From positions 28,479,741 through 28,543,740 of the forward strand of contig OY821782.1 of NCBI GenBank assembly GCA_963682175.1: a DNA stretch of 64,000 bases, in the 5' to 3' direction. Under the pieces are notes generated by a model. It was given only the letters and a program-made list of their open reading frames with translations, was not told where the DNA came from and did no database searches. The number at the start of each line of letters is the position of its first letter. Within the stretch, counting starts at the first letter, position 1. Source of the DNA: Triglochin maritima. Its lineage: Eukaryota > Streptophyta > Magnoliopsida > Alismatales > Juncaginaceae. Positions 1 to 11,291 of the stretch are shown here, in pieces. The translations under genes were made by a program, and so were the position numbers.

Positions 1-441
1 ATAAAGACATACGGATTCTCCTTATTAGCTGTGAAGGTAGGAAGCATGCTCGCATATTGAGGTTTCAATTCATAGTTGTTCCCGCGAGTAGGCGAGTGAA
101 CTATGCAAGACAACTGCCCAGCCCGAACAGGATGGGTCCACTCCCACAAAGTCATTAGTCGATCGTGTCTTGCTAAAGGTGGTGGTACTCCCATAACTCG
201 ATCCCAACGATGACCCTCTTCTTCCCGAGTCAGAGGATGAGGAGAAGGTCTACATGGTGGTGGAATTGGACCAAGGTAATCCATGTTTGGAACCCGATCT
301 CATCCACCTCCAAGAAACAAAGAGGCATCGTGCTCCAAAGGCACTCAAGGTGGAGAAGGAGGATCACCTAGACCATCCACTCAACAATAGGATCAACTCT
401 CTCAGGTCAAGCACCCTCACCAAGGTGAGTCCAACCTCACA
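1..441 (-). pseudogene. Ty3/gypsy gag N-terminus, antisense, decayed (copy A)
   Basis: Read on the minus strand, this matches the N-terminal part of the gypsy gag that is intact at 42587-45694, including the region before the capsid-like domain where that protein reads LPSCIVLPEANGNHFEVKP. Stops and frame changes break it. It is cut by the window edge. The second copy (50204-51068) shows more of it, back to an insertion junction at 50203. Non-functional fragment of a structural polyprotein. Confidence 0.8.
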
Positions 442-1300
442 TAAAAGTGCTCAACTCGATCCTAAATCACTACGAGAAGATGTAGTAGAGGAGGAGACTA
501 AACGATAGAAGGTAGATGAAGAGAAGACTCAGAAGAGAAGGGAAGAATCCTTAAAGCTAGCACAGTTAACGGTGAAGGTTGAAACCTAATCTAGCAAATA
601 CGGCTCAAACAACCTGAGGTCACTATAGGTACTTACAGCTAGACAATGCCTACCTGCGAGGTCATGCGGCCTCAACACGCCTTACCTCCCTATGATGAAG
701 ACCACAAATCCCAGCAAGTGAGCCAAGATACGGAGATCTCGTCTCTCCTACTATCGACAGAGTGGGCGACGCCGATCAGGCTATGCCGGTCGTGACCGGA
801 TCACTCTCGTAATGCGTCTGAGGTCCTTAGGGGTCAAATGTCTACTTGATTTTATAATTAGGCTTTTTCAGAGGTGTTTTGTGGGGCTAAAGGAAGGGCT
901 GATGAAACCCCACCTTATCTTGAATACTATATGTTGTGCTCCTTAAAGATATTTTGAATCCTTAGGCTAGCAACCAACCCACCAAACAAACACTCACCTT
1001 ACTCTTGTTCCAATGCAATTCCTACTAACTAATGCGTGGTAGCACTAACTAATGCCTGAATGAGAATAGGAAATGTGTACCTCACGCCAACACTCAACAA
1101 CTGAAAGTAAAGCTAAATGAAAGGCCAGCTACGTGCCTAAGTCAAGTACATGATGCATGACCTAAACAGGCAAGAATACCCAATCTTTTGCTTTCGATTT
1201 TAATGGCCAAGTTGATTAAAAGAGGGATTGGTTGGTTTATTGATTGATCAGGGAGCAATCTATAGGTTTATACATGCACAATTGGGCTCCCAAACACCAC
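442..1300 (-). other. Gypsy 5' leader, antisense (copy A)
   Basis: Non-coding stretch homologous to the G9 leader between PBS and gag (41495-42586) and to 5763-6832. Shared landmarks on the minus strand include the block around the 'flat' motif GCTGGCGTGAGGTACG and the segment describing a TCGATAGTAGGAGAGACGAG run. No gene is seen. Confidence 0.75.
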
Positions 1301-1309
1301 ATTGACTCT

Positions 1310-1456
1310 TAACAATTTGTGGGTGTTGTAGTTTAGGACCTCATCCACAATTTGGCACAACTGTCACAACTCAAGTCCATGATGAGCGCACTACTGAAGA
1401 AGGTCCTTGAACCTAAAGAAAGCCTGAAATGACTTCATCTCAGTAGTATACGTTTG
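1310..1456 (-). pseudogene. Short antisense gypsy gag fragment (copy A)
   Basis: About 150 bases resemble the antisense gag at 4955-5100, in the part after the capsid-like domain. It is joined directly to a leader on one side and to the CACTA-like piece on the other, so it is a scrap of yet another gypsy copy. Confidence 0.65.
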
Positions 1457-1993
1457 AAGTCATTGCGACAGAAAATGGTTATTACGTCGGCTTTTTGGCA
1501 TATCACGTCGGGTTCACAAACCTTAGTTGTCGGACGTGTTTCTGAGGGATGTGGTAAGGGGAGGGGGATATGACGATGGCCAATACGCCGACGTGGTACG
1601 TAGGTCAACCACGTTGGTGTTTATCAATAACACTGACATGGATTTGATAACATACCACGTCGGTCACAATCAAACCACCGACACGGATGTCCTATTATTA
1701 AAACCAAAACATTCGTAAAAAAATCCAACACCACGTCGGTTGAAACAGAAAGCCAACGTGGTATGTCCTATTATTAAAAAAATTCAAAAAATTGAATATA
1801 CCAAGTCAGTAAGTTGGCAAATGATAACCGACGTCGTATGTCCTTTATTTGAATTTTTGAATGAAATGTCATGTCGGTTTAAAAAAAATACCCGTGTTAT
1901 GTCCTTATATGAATTTTATTTTGTAATTCTGTTTTTATTTTTAATTTCACATAAAAATCCTAGTATTTGAAACATGCATACACCACAAGAAAT
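1457..1993. mobile_element. CACTA-like DNA transposon fragment (copy A)
   Basis: The stretch contains many dispersed ACGTCGG / CCGACGT motifs in both orientations (for example near 1485, 1506, 1583, 1655, 1733 and 1825). This is the look of CACTA subterminal repeats. The left edge CATTGCGACAGAAAATGG and the motif CACCACAAGAAAT near 1981 resemble degenerate CACTA termini. No transposase frame is present. The class is an inference; it could be another TIR element or a tandem remnant. Confidence 0.4.
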
Positions 1994-2028
1994 CTGATTG
2001 AGTTCTACCCAATGTAAATTCCAAAAAT

Positions 2029-2031
<3 letters not shown>

Positions 2032-2061
<30 letters not shown>
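2032..2061. repeat. AT dinucleotide microsatellite (copy A)
   Basis: Thirty bases of uninterrupted AT. The matching run in copy B (52659-52696) is 38 bases, the only length difference seen between the two copies. Confidence 0.95.
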
Positions 2062-2064
<3 letters not shown>

Positions 2065-2394
2065 ACTAAATCGACACTAGGATCATTTAAATGTATATAC
2101 CAAAAATGTCACAGACACAGATATATATATATACATATATATATCAGTTAACCTATTACACCTAATCTCAAAATTTATAATATATACATCCAACAAGAAC
2201 TAACGTACACTTGCAAAAATATTGAAGTTGTAAGGTTGTTCAGGTGAAGGTAGTGTTGTAAACTATATTTGTGTTATAAACTACGTTCATGTTGTACACT
2301 ATGTTAGTTATAACCTATTTCCTTCAATTCAGTTGTCATTGAATATGAATTGTCTCTAAACTATGTTGAAGTTGTACGTACACTATGCATGTCA
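2062..2394. other. AT-rich stretch, nothing recognised (copy A)
   Basis: AT-rich, with a further short AT run near 2123-2144. No reading frame or repeat family is recognised until the LTR homology begins around 2395. Confidence 0.5.
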
Positions 2395-3340
2395 TATTGA
2401 AGAGGGAAGGACCCAGATGTAAACCAAAATGACCAATAAGCAAATCGATAAACTCCACACCATCATGAGGAGTATTTTGGCAATTAGATCCGGGACTAAA
2501 CTCGAACAACCAATACGAGTGCACTACACATGATGAAATCAATCCAGCAAAGTGTCATCCAAGCCAGGGATGGATCCAAGCAACCCAAACCACCAATTGG
2601 CAGTTCCAGACTGCTGATTGGAGGTTGGATCTACTCCAGATCCGATAAGGTTTAGCTGGGTGTTGTATTAGTGTGTTTTATGTCCATTTATTGTATGCCA
2701 TTAGTCCCAAATCGGGGGATTGTCCATGATTACCTTTTTTCATGACTATAAATAGAACTCTTCCTCCTCCCTTATAATGTACTCCTTGATTGGTGGCCAT
2801 TCTCTACTTAGAGTAAAGCCTTGGAGCAAAAGTCTAGTGGAGAAATGCTACTTGTAATGTGAGTGATAAATAAAAGAATGTTTTGTTAGTCTCATCTCTT
2901 CTCTTTCAATTCGTGCATGCTTAACTTAATTTTCTTTTGTCTTAGTAGAATTAATTAGAATGTTTCCTTTTCTTAATGTAGTTGGTAGCCTAATGAGTAG
3001 TGAGTAGTTCCATCCCCCTTTCGGGGTGGAGTTGATGTTTATACATGTCATGAAGAATGGGATGAATGTTATCTTTTGCTTTATGTGATGAATGTGGGTC
3101 TATTCTAGTTTGAATAAAAGAGAATACGTAACTTCATGGTTTCTGTCATAATCATTAGGTACATCCCATGCTTGTTTAGGTTCTTAATAACAAACTTGTT
3201 TATGCTCATGTTAATCAACTAGGTTAGTGATTTCGATGATAGGTCTTGCCACAACCATTTGGTACTTCCTATGAATAAAAACACAACCTACACTTATGCC
3301 CTACTGAATGCATTCCTCACCACTTTATTTGATGTGTACA
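2395..3340 (+). mobile_element. Gypsy LTR fragment L1, forward (copy A)
   Basis: Homologous to the G9 LTR. It carries the degenerate paired dyads at 2588-2605 and 2609-2626 (21 bases apart), the CGGGGGATTGTCC block, a TATA box at 2747-2754, an AATAAA in 2868-2876, and the CATCCCCC/GGGGTGG hairpin near 3012. The U3 start is missing. At 3341 an antisense LTR begins, so L1 was probably the target of that insertion. Confidence 0.8.
2747..2754 (+). promoter_or_regulatory. TATA box of LTR L1
   Basis: TATAAATA, about 30 bases after the conserved CGGGGGATTGTCC block, at the same relative place as in the other gypsy LTRs. Confidence 0.6.
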
Positions 3341-4330
3341 TGATTGATTCGTTTTATATTAAACCGCAAGTGCACAGCCGCGTTGAAGCGGTGGCAAATA
3401 CGGGTCGTCAACTGGGAGGTGTGTCGACGTTTGGTTTGTGCGAAGGCGAGTGGTAAAGAAAGGAGAGAAAGATTAATTGCACTAACTACACTAATCTAAA
3501 CTAGTAAACTAGGAAGGCTGAAATGAAATCACAAAACAAACTAAACTAAGCAACTAATGAAAGGAGATAAAACTCAGGAATGAAAACCCCTAAGGGGTGG
3601 AGTGTGTGTGTGCACATGAAATAAGTGTGGTGTTGAATGCATACAATAAGCTCAAGTTAGTTAGTGTTTGTTAATGCATAAGAGGTACCTAATGGCAAAA
3701 CCTATCATCTACAACACTAACTTATGTGATTAATATGAGCAATGCAAGGTTGTTATTAAGAACATAACAATCATGGAGTGTACCTAACTATGGCAGAAAC
3801 CATCAAGTAAAGTTCTTATTAATTCAAGCAAGCATACTAATATCTCTCACAAACATTTATATCAAGCATTCATACCATCTACATAACATGTACACACATC
3901 TACTCCACCCCCAAAGGGGATGGAACTACTCACACATATTTAAACTCACTACTCTAACAAAATGAAGCATTATACTGAAATGAAACTATACTAATCAAGC
4001 AAGAAATATTAAAGAAGCATAAAACAAAACAAACAAGCAAGCATGCATACGAATGGAAATTAAACTAAGAGAGAAACAACACAATTAAAGGAAAACATCT
4101 ATTATTAACTCACTCAATACAAGCAACCCTTCCTCCACCAGAGTTTTGCTTCAAGGCTTCACTCTTAGTAGGGAATATGGCCACAAAGAGAGAGATGGAT
4201 TACATGAGAGGAGGGAGTGCTATTTATAGCCATAGAAAAAGGTAATCTGGGACAATCCCCCGATGTGGGACTAATCAAATACCAAAATAGCCTAAACATT
4301 TCCAAAGCCTTGACTGTACTTTGCAACGCT
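3341..4330 (-). mobile_element. Gypsy LTR fragment L2, antisense (copy A)
   Basis: Starts with TGATTGATTCG, the reverse complement of an LTR end of the CAATCA type. It continues through the antisense U5/R region, the CCACCCCCAAAGGGGATGG hairpin near 3904 and an antisense TATA region near 4212. It stops before the dyads and joins antisense gag near 4331, so U3, the 3' internal region and protease are deleted. With L1 it forms a head-on LTR pair. Confidence 0.8.
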
Positions 4331-5762
4331 TGAAGGGTCAGATCACAAGAAGGGTCCTTGGGGTCAACCCGCTGGGGTGGTGGACTCTGGTTGGAATAAC
4401 CCGACGATGAGGCGTGAGCAGGTTGGTAATTATGGTGCTGAGACCTTTGATGTGGGGGTTGGTAGGTCCCCGATGGGCGTGGAGGTTGATAAGGTTGAGG
4501 TTGAGCATGCGAGCTCTGACCGTTACCCCCACTAGGCCCCTAAGAGAAGTTAGGATGGTTACGTCATCCCGGGTTGTAGGAGTGACTGTACGGGCCATTA
4601 CGGGGCCTCTGTTGATACATCGCATTTGCATGCTCAGTATCCCTTGGAGCGTAAGCGCATTCCAAGTCATCATGGCCCGTAAGTCCACACCTACCACACC
4701 CGGGAGTAGCGACATGAGCTACAGGAGCTCGGTCCAACTCTAAACACTCAATCCTACGCATGAGAGCAGCCATTTTCGCCTCAGACGCGATCGATAACTC
4801 AACTTGATATGATCCCGCTCGACCAGAAGACCTGGCGGTTGGTGGCTCTCTCATGGTGTCCCACTCAAATGTGCGTTCAGCTATTAGCTCAAAAGTGTCC
4901 CATGCCTCATCGATGGGTTTCATTTAGAAGTCACCCTGACACATCGAGTCCAACAATGTGCGGGTGTTGTAGTTGAGGCCCTCGTAAACAATTTAGCACA
5001 GCTGCCATAGCTCAAATACATGATGAGGGTACTGCTGGAGAAGGTCCTTGAACCTCTCAAAGAAAGCATGAAAAGATTCGGTCTCAGTCTGATACATTTG
5101 ATGTATCTGGTGCCGTATCTGTTGAGTTTTCCTTTGAGGGAACAAATCTTCAGAAATACGGTCACAAAGTCATCCCAAGACTGAATGGAGCTCACCGGGA
5201 GGTTGTACATCCATTTCCTCGCGTTATCCTTCAACGCGAAAGAAATCATCCTCAATCGGACTGAATCCTAATCAAGCTGTTGAAGCTTCAACATGGATCA
5301 TACTTCCTCGAATTCGCATATAAATATATACGGATCCTCCTTATTGGCAGTAAAGGTTGGAAGCATGCTCACATATTGAGATTTCAGCTCATAGTTGTTC
5401 CCGCGAGCAGGTGGAAGAACTATGCAAGAAGGCTGCGCGGCCCGAACAGGATGGGTCCGCTCCCACAAAGTCATCAGTCTATCCTGTCGAGCTAAAGGTG
5501 GTGGTGCACCAAGAACTCGATCCTGACTGAATCTCCCTTCCTCTCGAGTCAGAGGAGGAGGAGAAGGAGGTCGACGTGGTGGTGGGAGCGGACTGAGATA
5601 ATCCATGAATGGACCCCGGTCTCCCCCGTCACCACGAGACGACTCGGCCTCATGCTCCAAAGGAGCACGAGGCGGAGATGGTCGATCACCAAGACCGTCC
5701 ATTTCAGAAAAATGCACTCTCTCAAGTAAAGCGCTCTCACCAGAACGAGCCCAACCTCGCAT
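4331..5762 (-). pseudogene. Gypsy gag pseudogene G2, antisense (copy A)
   Basis: The minus-strand translation gives a gypsy gag: start near 5762 (MRGWARSGES), then the conserved PSCIVLP...NNYELK region, a capsid-like helical domain (Retrotrans_gag type, around KDNARKWMYNLP and DDFVTVFLK), and a CCHC zinc knuckle (CGRCGLTGHDDLEC) near 4673-4714. It is split over three frames, so at least two frameshifts exist. The protein stops after the knuckle, where the sequence joins LTR L2, so protease is gone. In a working element this protein would package element RNA. This copy is dead. Confidence 0.85.
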
Positions 5763-6832
5763 AAAAATGCTTGACTCGACTCTAAAATAACACAGAACAG
5801 AAGGTGTACTAGAGGAGGAGACTACGCGTAGAAAATAGTTGAGGAGAGGACTCAGATGAGGAGGGAAGAATCCCTAGAGCTAGCGTGGGTAAAGGGTGAG
5901 GATAGAAGCCTAGTCTAGCAAACACGACTCAAACAAGCTTAGGATGGCTATGGGTCCTTACAGCTAGACGACGCCTAACTGCGCGGTCACACGGCCTCAA
6001 CACACCTCACCTCCCTACGACGAAGACCACAATGCCCAGCAAGTGATCCAAGATCCGGAGATCTCGTCTCTCCTACTATCGACAAAGTGGGCGACGCCGA
6101 TCAGGCTATGACGGTCGTGACCGGATCGCTCTCCTAATGTGCCCAAGTCCTAATGGCCAATGTCTACTTGCTTTTAGATTAAGGATTTACTTGAGTGTGC
6201 TTTTTGGGGCTAAGGGAGGGGTGATGAAATCCCCCACCTTATCTTTGAAGACTATAGGTGATGCCCCTCCTTAGTAGCGTTTTGATCCTAAATCTAGCAA
6301 TCAATCGCTCCAATCAAACGCTCAACTCACTCTTGTCCTGATGCAATTCCTACTAACTAATGCATGTGCATACAAGATGCATGAATGAGTGTAGGAAATG
6401 CGTACCTCACGCCAGCGCTCGACAACTGAAACTAAAGCTAAAAGAAAAGACGACTATATGCCTAAGTCAAGTACATGATGCGTGACCTAAACAAGTAAGA
6501 ACGTCTAGTCTTTTGCTTTGGCCAAGTTGATTAATGGGGGAGTGATTAATAATCTGGGAGAAAACTAGAATTCACAGCATGCAAAATAGGGCTCCCAGAT
6601 AACGAAAATGAAGCAAACAACTACCAGAAGAAAAATGGAAGCAAGAAGACCTCACCAGGTCGCCAATTGGCGGTCTCAGACCGCTGATTGGCGGTCCCTT
6701 TTGACGTTTAGTTGCTCCAACTCCTCCAGTAGCCTCCCCGTGAACTCTAGGATCCCTGAAACTAAGAAAAACTGGAAACAAAAAATTAAAAACCACTCGA
6801 ATCGTCCACACCAAGGTCTGGACATAGCCCCG
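5763..6832 (-). other. Gypsy 5' leader of G2, antisense (copy A)
   Basis: Non-coding leader homologous to 41495-42586. It contains the paired dyads GGTCGCCAATTGGCGGTC at 6658-6675 and GACCGCTGATTGGCGGTC at 6679-6696, again 21 bases apart. Short reading frames here are spurious. Confidence 0.8.
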
Positions 6833-6849
6833 CCCTGGCAACGGCGCCA
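6833..6849 (-). other. Primer-binding site (tRNA-Asp type) of G2
   Basis: The minus strand reads TGGCGCCGTTGCCAGGG, complementary to the 3' end of plant tRNA-Asp with one mismatch from the G9 site. It marks the 5' end of antisense element G2. The expected LTR should follow on the right, but only TGTTGA matches before unrelated sequence starts. Confidence 0.85.
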
Positions 6850-7220
6850 AAAATTTGATGTTGACTGGAATTTTTTTTGAAAACCGTTTTTTGGGAACTT
6901 GCATGCCTAGTGGGAGTTGCAAGGTAGAAGTGTTTTATGTAAACCACCTTGCAACCGGCGGCAAATAACTTTTTTATTTGCTGATTTACCATGATTTAAA
7001 ACGTTTTTTGGGGTCATTAAATCATGATGGAGCTCAGTATCTAGATTAGTAAAATGGCTTTATGAACTATTGCATGAGGATTTGATCGAATGCTTTATTT
7101 TTCTTTTGGTCTGAATGTTACAGCTATTAAGTCAGTTTATTTCTTATGACTATTGTAGCTCGTTATATTTTATGCTAGAACTCATGTATCGCTATGTATT
7201 TTGATTGTCCTAGATTCTTT
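6850..7220. other. Junction between G2 and copia C1; no LTR found
   Basis: AT-rich, no reading frame. A copia 5' LTR and a TGGTATCAGAGC-type PBS would be expected just before the C1 polyprotein, but neither is visible, and nothing here matches the C1 3' LTR at 12550-12936. C1 is therefore probably 5'-truncated. A 17-base sequence (7165-7181) is an exact inverted match to 11369-11385 just after the C1 stop. Confidence 0.5.
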
Positions 7221-10200
7221 ATGGCTGCTTCCAAAAGCATTGTCGCTGATCTGACTCGAGGAGATAAACTCAATGAAAGAAATTACGATCTGTGGCATCG
7301 TAAAATTGAGTATCTCTTAGAGGATCAGGACATGTTAGAAAACATAAACCAATCTATGTCTCCCCCCGAGGAGGGGAATACTGCGCAACATCGCATAAAC
7401 TTGGATGTTTATAATGCATGGACAAAGAAAGACCGAATTGCTCGAATCACAATTCTAAGTTCAAAGAGGGACGATCTGTTACTGCGGTTCGAAAAGTTTC
7501 GAACTGCAAAGGCCTTGTAGGAAGATGTGAAGTTTTAGTACGGAGTGACCTCCGTCACAAGGGCCCGCCAGCTTGGGCTCATGTTTGATGGGTATAAAAT
7601 GCGCCAAGGTCACACAATGAGGCAGCATATTACCGCAATGTCAAACATGATTAGCGAGCTGAGCGCTGCCGGTCGTGCTAAGACCGATGAGGAGCAAGTG
7701 TCTGCTCTCATCAGATCGTTGCCTTCGAAGAATTGGGAGCATATGAAGGTCCATCTGCCTCATGCTGATGACATCAGGACATTTTACCAGGCCGCGAAAC
7801 ACCTTGAACTGGAGGAGGACCGCATGCTTGCGGAAGCCCCTCTAACTGAAGTATTTGCTGCTGAGGCTGGTGCTCCTCGGAGGAGTGCAGGTTTTAAGCG
7901 CAAAAGAGATAGAGCTCGGGGTTTTAAAGGCAAGAAGGGTGCACATGCAAATAAAACAGAAAACAAAGCTGGAAAGAAACGATCTCGAGGATCCAGAGGT
8001 GGGAAAGATAAGTCTAATGTGACTTGTTTTAACTGCCGAAAGACTGGACATTTTGCTCGTGAGTGCACAGAGCAAAAGGTAATTACTGTGTGTAATCCCT
8101 CGAATTGTAACGTGACTAGTTCTGTGATGCTCACTGATCATTCTCTTGTGTGAATCGTGGATTCAGGTACCACGGACCACGTAACAAAGGATTGTTCTGC
8201 CTTCGTGGAATATCGTCGTGTTCCAAGTGGGAGGCGAATAAACATGGCAAACAACACTAGCATTGAAGTTCTTGGAGTTGGCACATGCAAAGTGGCTTTG
8301 CGAAGTGGTCGGATCCTATTACTTCACGACGTGTTGTATGCACCAACTATACGGCGAAATATTATTTCTGTTGTTGTTTTGATGAGACATGGTTTTAAAG
8401 TTGTTTTTGAAAACAATGATATGGGTTTATACCTTGCTAACATTTATTATGGACGTGTCTTTCTTTCAGACGATTTTATTGTGTTGGACACAATTTATGA
8501 TTTCAATCGTAATACTAGTGCCTTTATGAGCCAAAGTTCCATGAATAATGATTCAGTTATGTGGCATGCTAGACTAGGTCACATTGGTGTTGACCGGATG
8601 AACAAGTTGGCAAAGGAGGGGGTATTAGGAGAATGCTCCAAATTTGAATTGTCGACCTGTGAATCTTGTCTAGCTGGGAAGGCAACTAGAAAACCGTTCG
8701 GAAAAGCCATTAGGGCTACTTCTCCTTTAGAACTAATTCACTCAGATATTTGTGGACCTTTGAATGTGCGTACTAGACATGGACAAAGTTACTTCATCAC
8801 ATTCATTGATGACTTCACTAGATATGGTCATATTTATCTTATTTCTCACAAGTCAGAAGCTCTAGAATGTTTTAAGAAATTCATGAGCTTAGTTGAGAAT
8901 CAGTTGGATAATAAGATAAAAACTCTTAGAACGGATAGAGGTGGTGAGTATCTCTCCATAATTTTCAAGGAGTTATGTGATGAAAAGGGGATATCTAGAC
9001 AACTGACTATGTCTTATACTACTCAGCAAAATGGTGTTGTCGAGAGAAGGAATAGAACGTTGCTCGACATGGTTAGGTCCATGATGGCGCATGCGATCTT
9101 GCCAATTTCGTTTTGGGGAGATGCTCTAATGACTGCTGCCTATATCCTCAATAGAGTTCCAACAAAATCGGTTCCCTCAACTCCATATGAGTTATGGACA
9201 GGACGGAAGCCTAATTTTAGTCTGCTGCGTCCTTGGGGATGCGCGGCATACATTCATTCTACTAGTCACCGATATGGAAAACTAGGACCTAGAGGGAAAA
9301 AATGTATCTTTTAAAAATACAGTGATCTCTCCAAAGGTTATGTTTTTATCGGGTTAGACGAGAATGAAAGAATGACGGAACTGGAGCCTAGGGATGCCAC
9401 ATTCTTGGAAAATGATTTTCCAACTCTTGCTGGAGCTATCAAAGAGTCAGTGGACTTCTTTGAACAACAAGATGAGGACATTGCCACTCCACAGGATCAG
9501 GATCTGGAAGTTGAACATGAGGTTCCACCAGTCAATCCTAGTGGGAGCAGCAATGTTGAGGATCTGATAGCTCTCACGGAGGATGAGCCATCAGATACCC
9601 ATCTGCGTCGAAGTAAACGCAAGCTCATTCCTCGTAGGCGATTTCGCTTAGAGGAAGAGGCCCTCATGATAGCTCAAGAAGAAATTGATTATGAATCATC
9701 CGGGATGACAATAATCGATGAGCAAGAACCGGAGACCTTGAAAGAGGCTTTGGAAGGTCCAAATGCTAAAGAGTGGTTAGAAGCTATAAAGGAAGAGTTG
9801 GAGTCGATGAAAGTTAATCGAGTCTGGGACTTGGTCGACTTACCACCGAACCGAAAGGCCATTGGGGCCAAGTGGATCCTCAAGATTAAGAGGAAGGAGG
9901 ATGGATCTATTGATAGATTCAAGGCTAGACTGGTAGCTAAAGGCTACACCCAAAGAGAAGGCGTGGATTTTGAGGAAACCTTTTCACCCGTGGTTAGGTT
10001 TGCCTCCATCCGCCTTCTACTAGCTATTGTAGCTCAGATGGACTTAGAGCCTTACCAAATGGATGTAACGACTGCTTTTCTCAATGGAGAACTTGAGGAG
10101 GAGATCTATATTGATCAACCTCAAGGTTTTGAAGTCAAAGGAAAAGAGCGCAAAGTGTGCAAGCTCAACAAGTCCTTGTATGACTTAAAACAAGCGTCTA

Positions 10201-11291
10201 GACAGTGGAACATTTGCTTTCATCAAGCTATATCAGAGAACGCGTTCTCTATGCTTGGGGAAGATCACTGTGTGTACGTTAAGAGATCCAATGGTAAATT
10301 TGTCATTCTGACCTTGTATGTTGATGACAAACTCATGGCTGGCAATAGCAAAGAGTTGCTGAAATCCACTAAAGAGTGGTTGTCCTCCACGTTTGATATG
10401 AAGGACATGGGATAAGCTAGCTACGTCCTTGGTGTCAAGATAGTTAGAAATAGGTCCAAGAGACTTCTAGGATTGTCTCAAGAGACTTATATTAACAACA
10501 TCTTGAAGAAATACCATATGGACAAATGCAAACCAATCGACACTCCTGTTGAGAAGGGTTTGCACTTGAGCCTTGATAAGCATCCTGAGACTCCTGAAGA
10601 GAAGGCCAAAATGAGCAAGGTTCCATACTCCAATGCTGTGGGAAGCCTTATGTATGCTATGATGTGTACTAGGCCAGACATTTGTTATGCTGTGGGCATG
10701 GTGAGTCGATACCAGTCCAACCCAAGCATGGAGCACTGGAAGGCAGTCAAGAGAATCATGAGATACCTCAGAGGAACGAGTAACTACATGTTGTCTTACC
10801 AAGCATCAGATCTCCACCTGATTGGCTATAGTGATGCCGATTGGGCTGGAGACATTGATTAAAGGAAGTCTACCTCTGGTTATGCTTTCTTGTTGGCTAA
10901 TGGGGCCATCTCATGGTCCAGTAAGAAGCAAACTTGTATAGCTCTGTCGACTATGGAAGCAGAGTATGTTGCATGCTCTGCAGCAGTACAGGAGGCAGTT
11001 TGGTTGAGGAGGTTCTTACAACATACTGGGCTTGTAGAGACATCTGATGAGCCTATTGTTGTCTATTGTGACAACAAGGCTGCCCTTTGTTATGTGAAAG
11101 ACCCCAAATATCATGGAAAGACCAAACATATACAGGTTAGGTATCATTTTGTGAAGGACATCATAGCGAGAAAGGAAGTTGTGTTAAGACATGTGTCTAC
11201 TAGTCTTATGGTAGCTGACCCTCTTACCAAGGCTATAGCTAAGGACTCGTTTGTGTCTCATGTGAAGTCCTTAGGCTTACGTAGACTTTGA
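7221..11291 (+). pseudogene. Ty1/copia gag-pol polyprotein C1, six stops (copy A)
   Basis: One continuous frame of 1357 codons encodes all copia domains: gag with UBN2-like region, CCHC knuckle (C269, C272, H277, C282), protease DSG (314-316), integrase zinc site (H449, H454, C480, C483) and DD35E core (D509, D572, E608), reverse transcriptase with YVDD (1033-1036), and RNase H (D1205, E1248, D1284). I chose the start MAASKSIVADL because it is the family-like N-terminus. Premature stops lie at 7518 (TAG), 7536 (TAG), 8151 (TGA), 9312 (TAA), 10413 (TAA) and 10860 (TAA). There is no frameshift. Several stops fit C-to-T or G-to-A change, for example a likely Trp to TGA before IVDSG. As written it cannot make active enzyme. 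Confidence 0.95.

Noticed and set aside
1527..1718. 63-aa frame in the ACGTCGG region as a transposase remnant
   Set aside because: No DDE or zinc-finger motif; the frame arises from the subterminal-like repeats.
4414..4743. Forward 109-aa frame opposite gag
   Set aside because: Shadow of the antisense gag pseudogene in its zinc-knuckle region.
6850..7220. 5' LTR of copia C1 starting at TGTTGACTGG
   Set aside because: It has no match to the sequence after C1, no TATA box and no primer-binding site.
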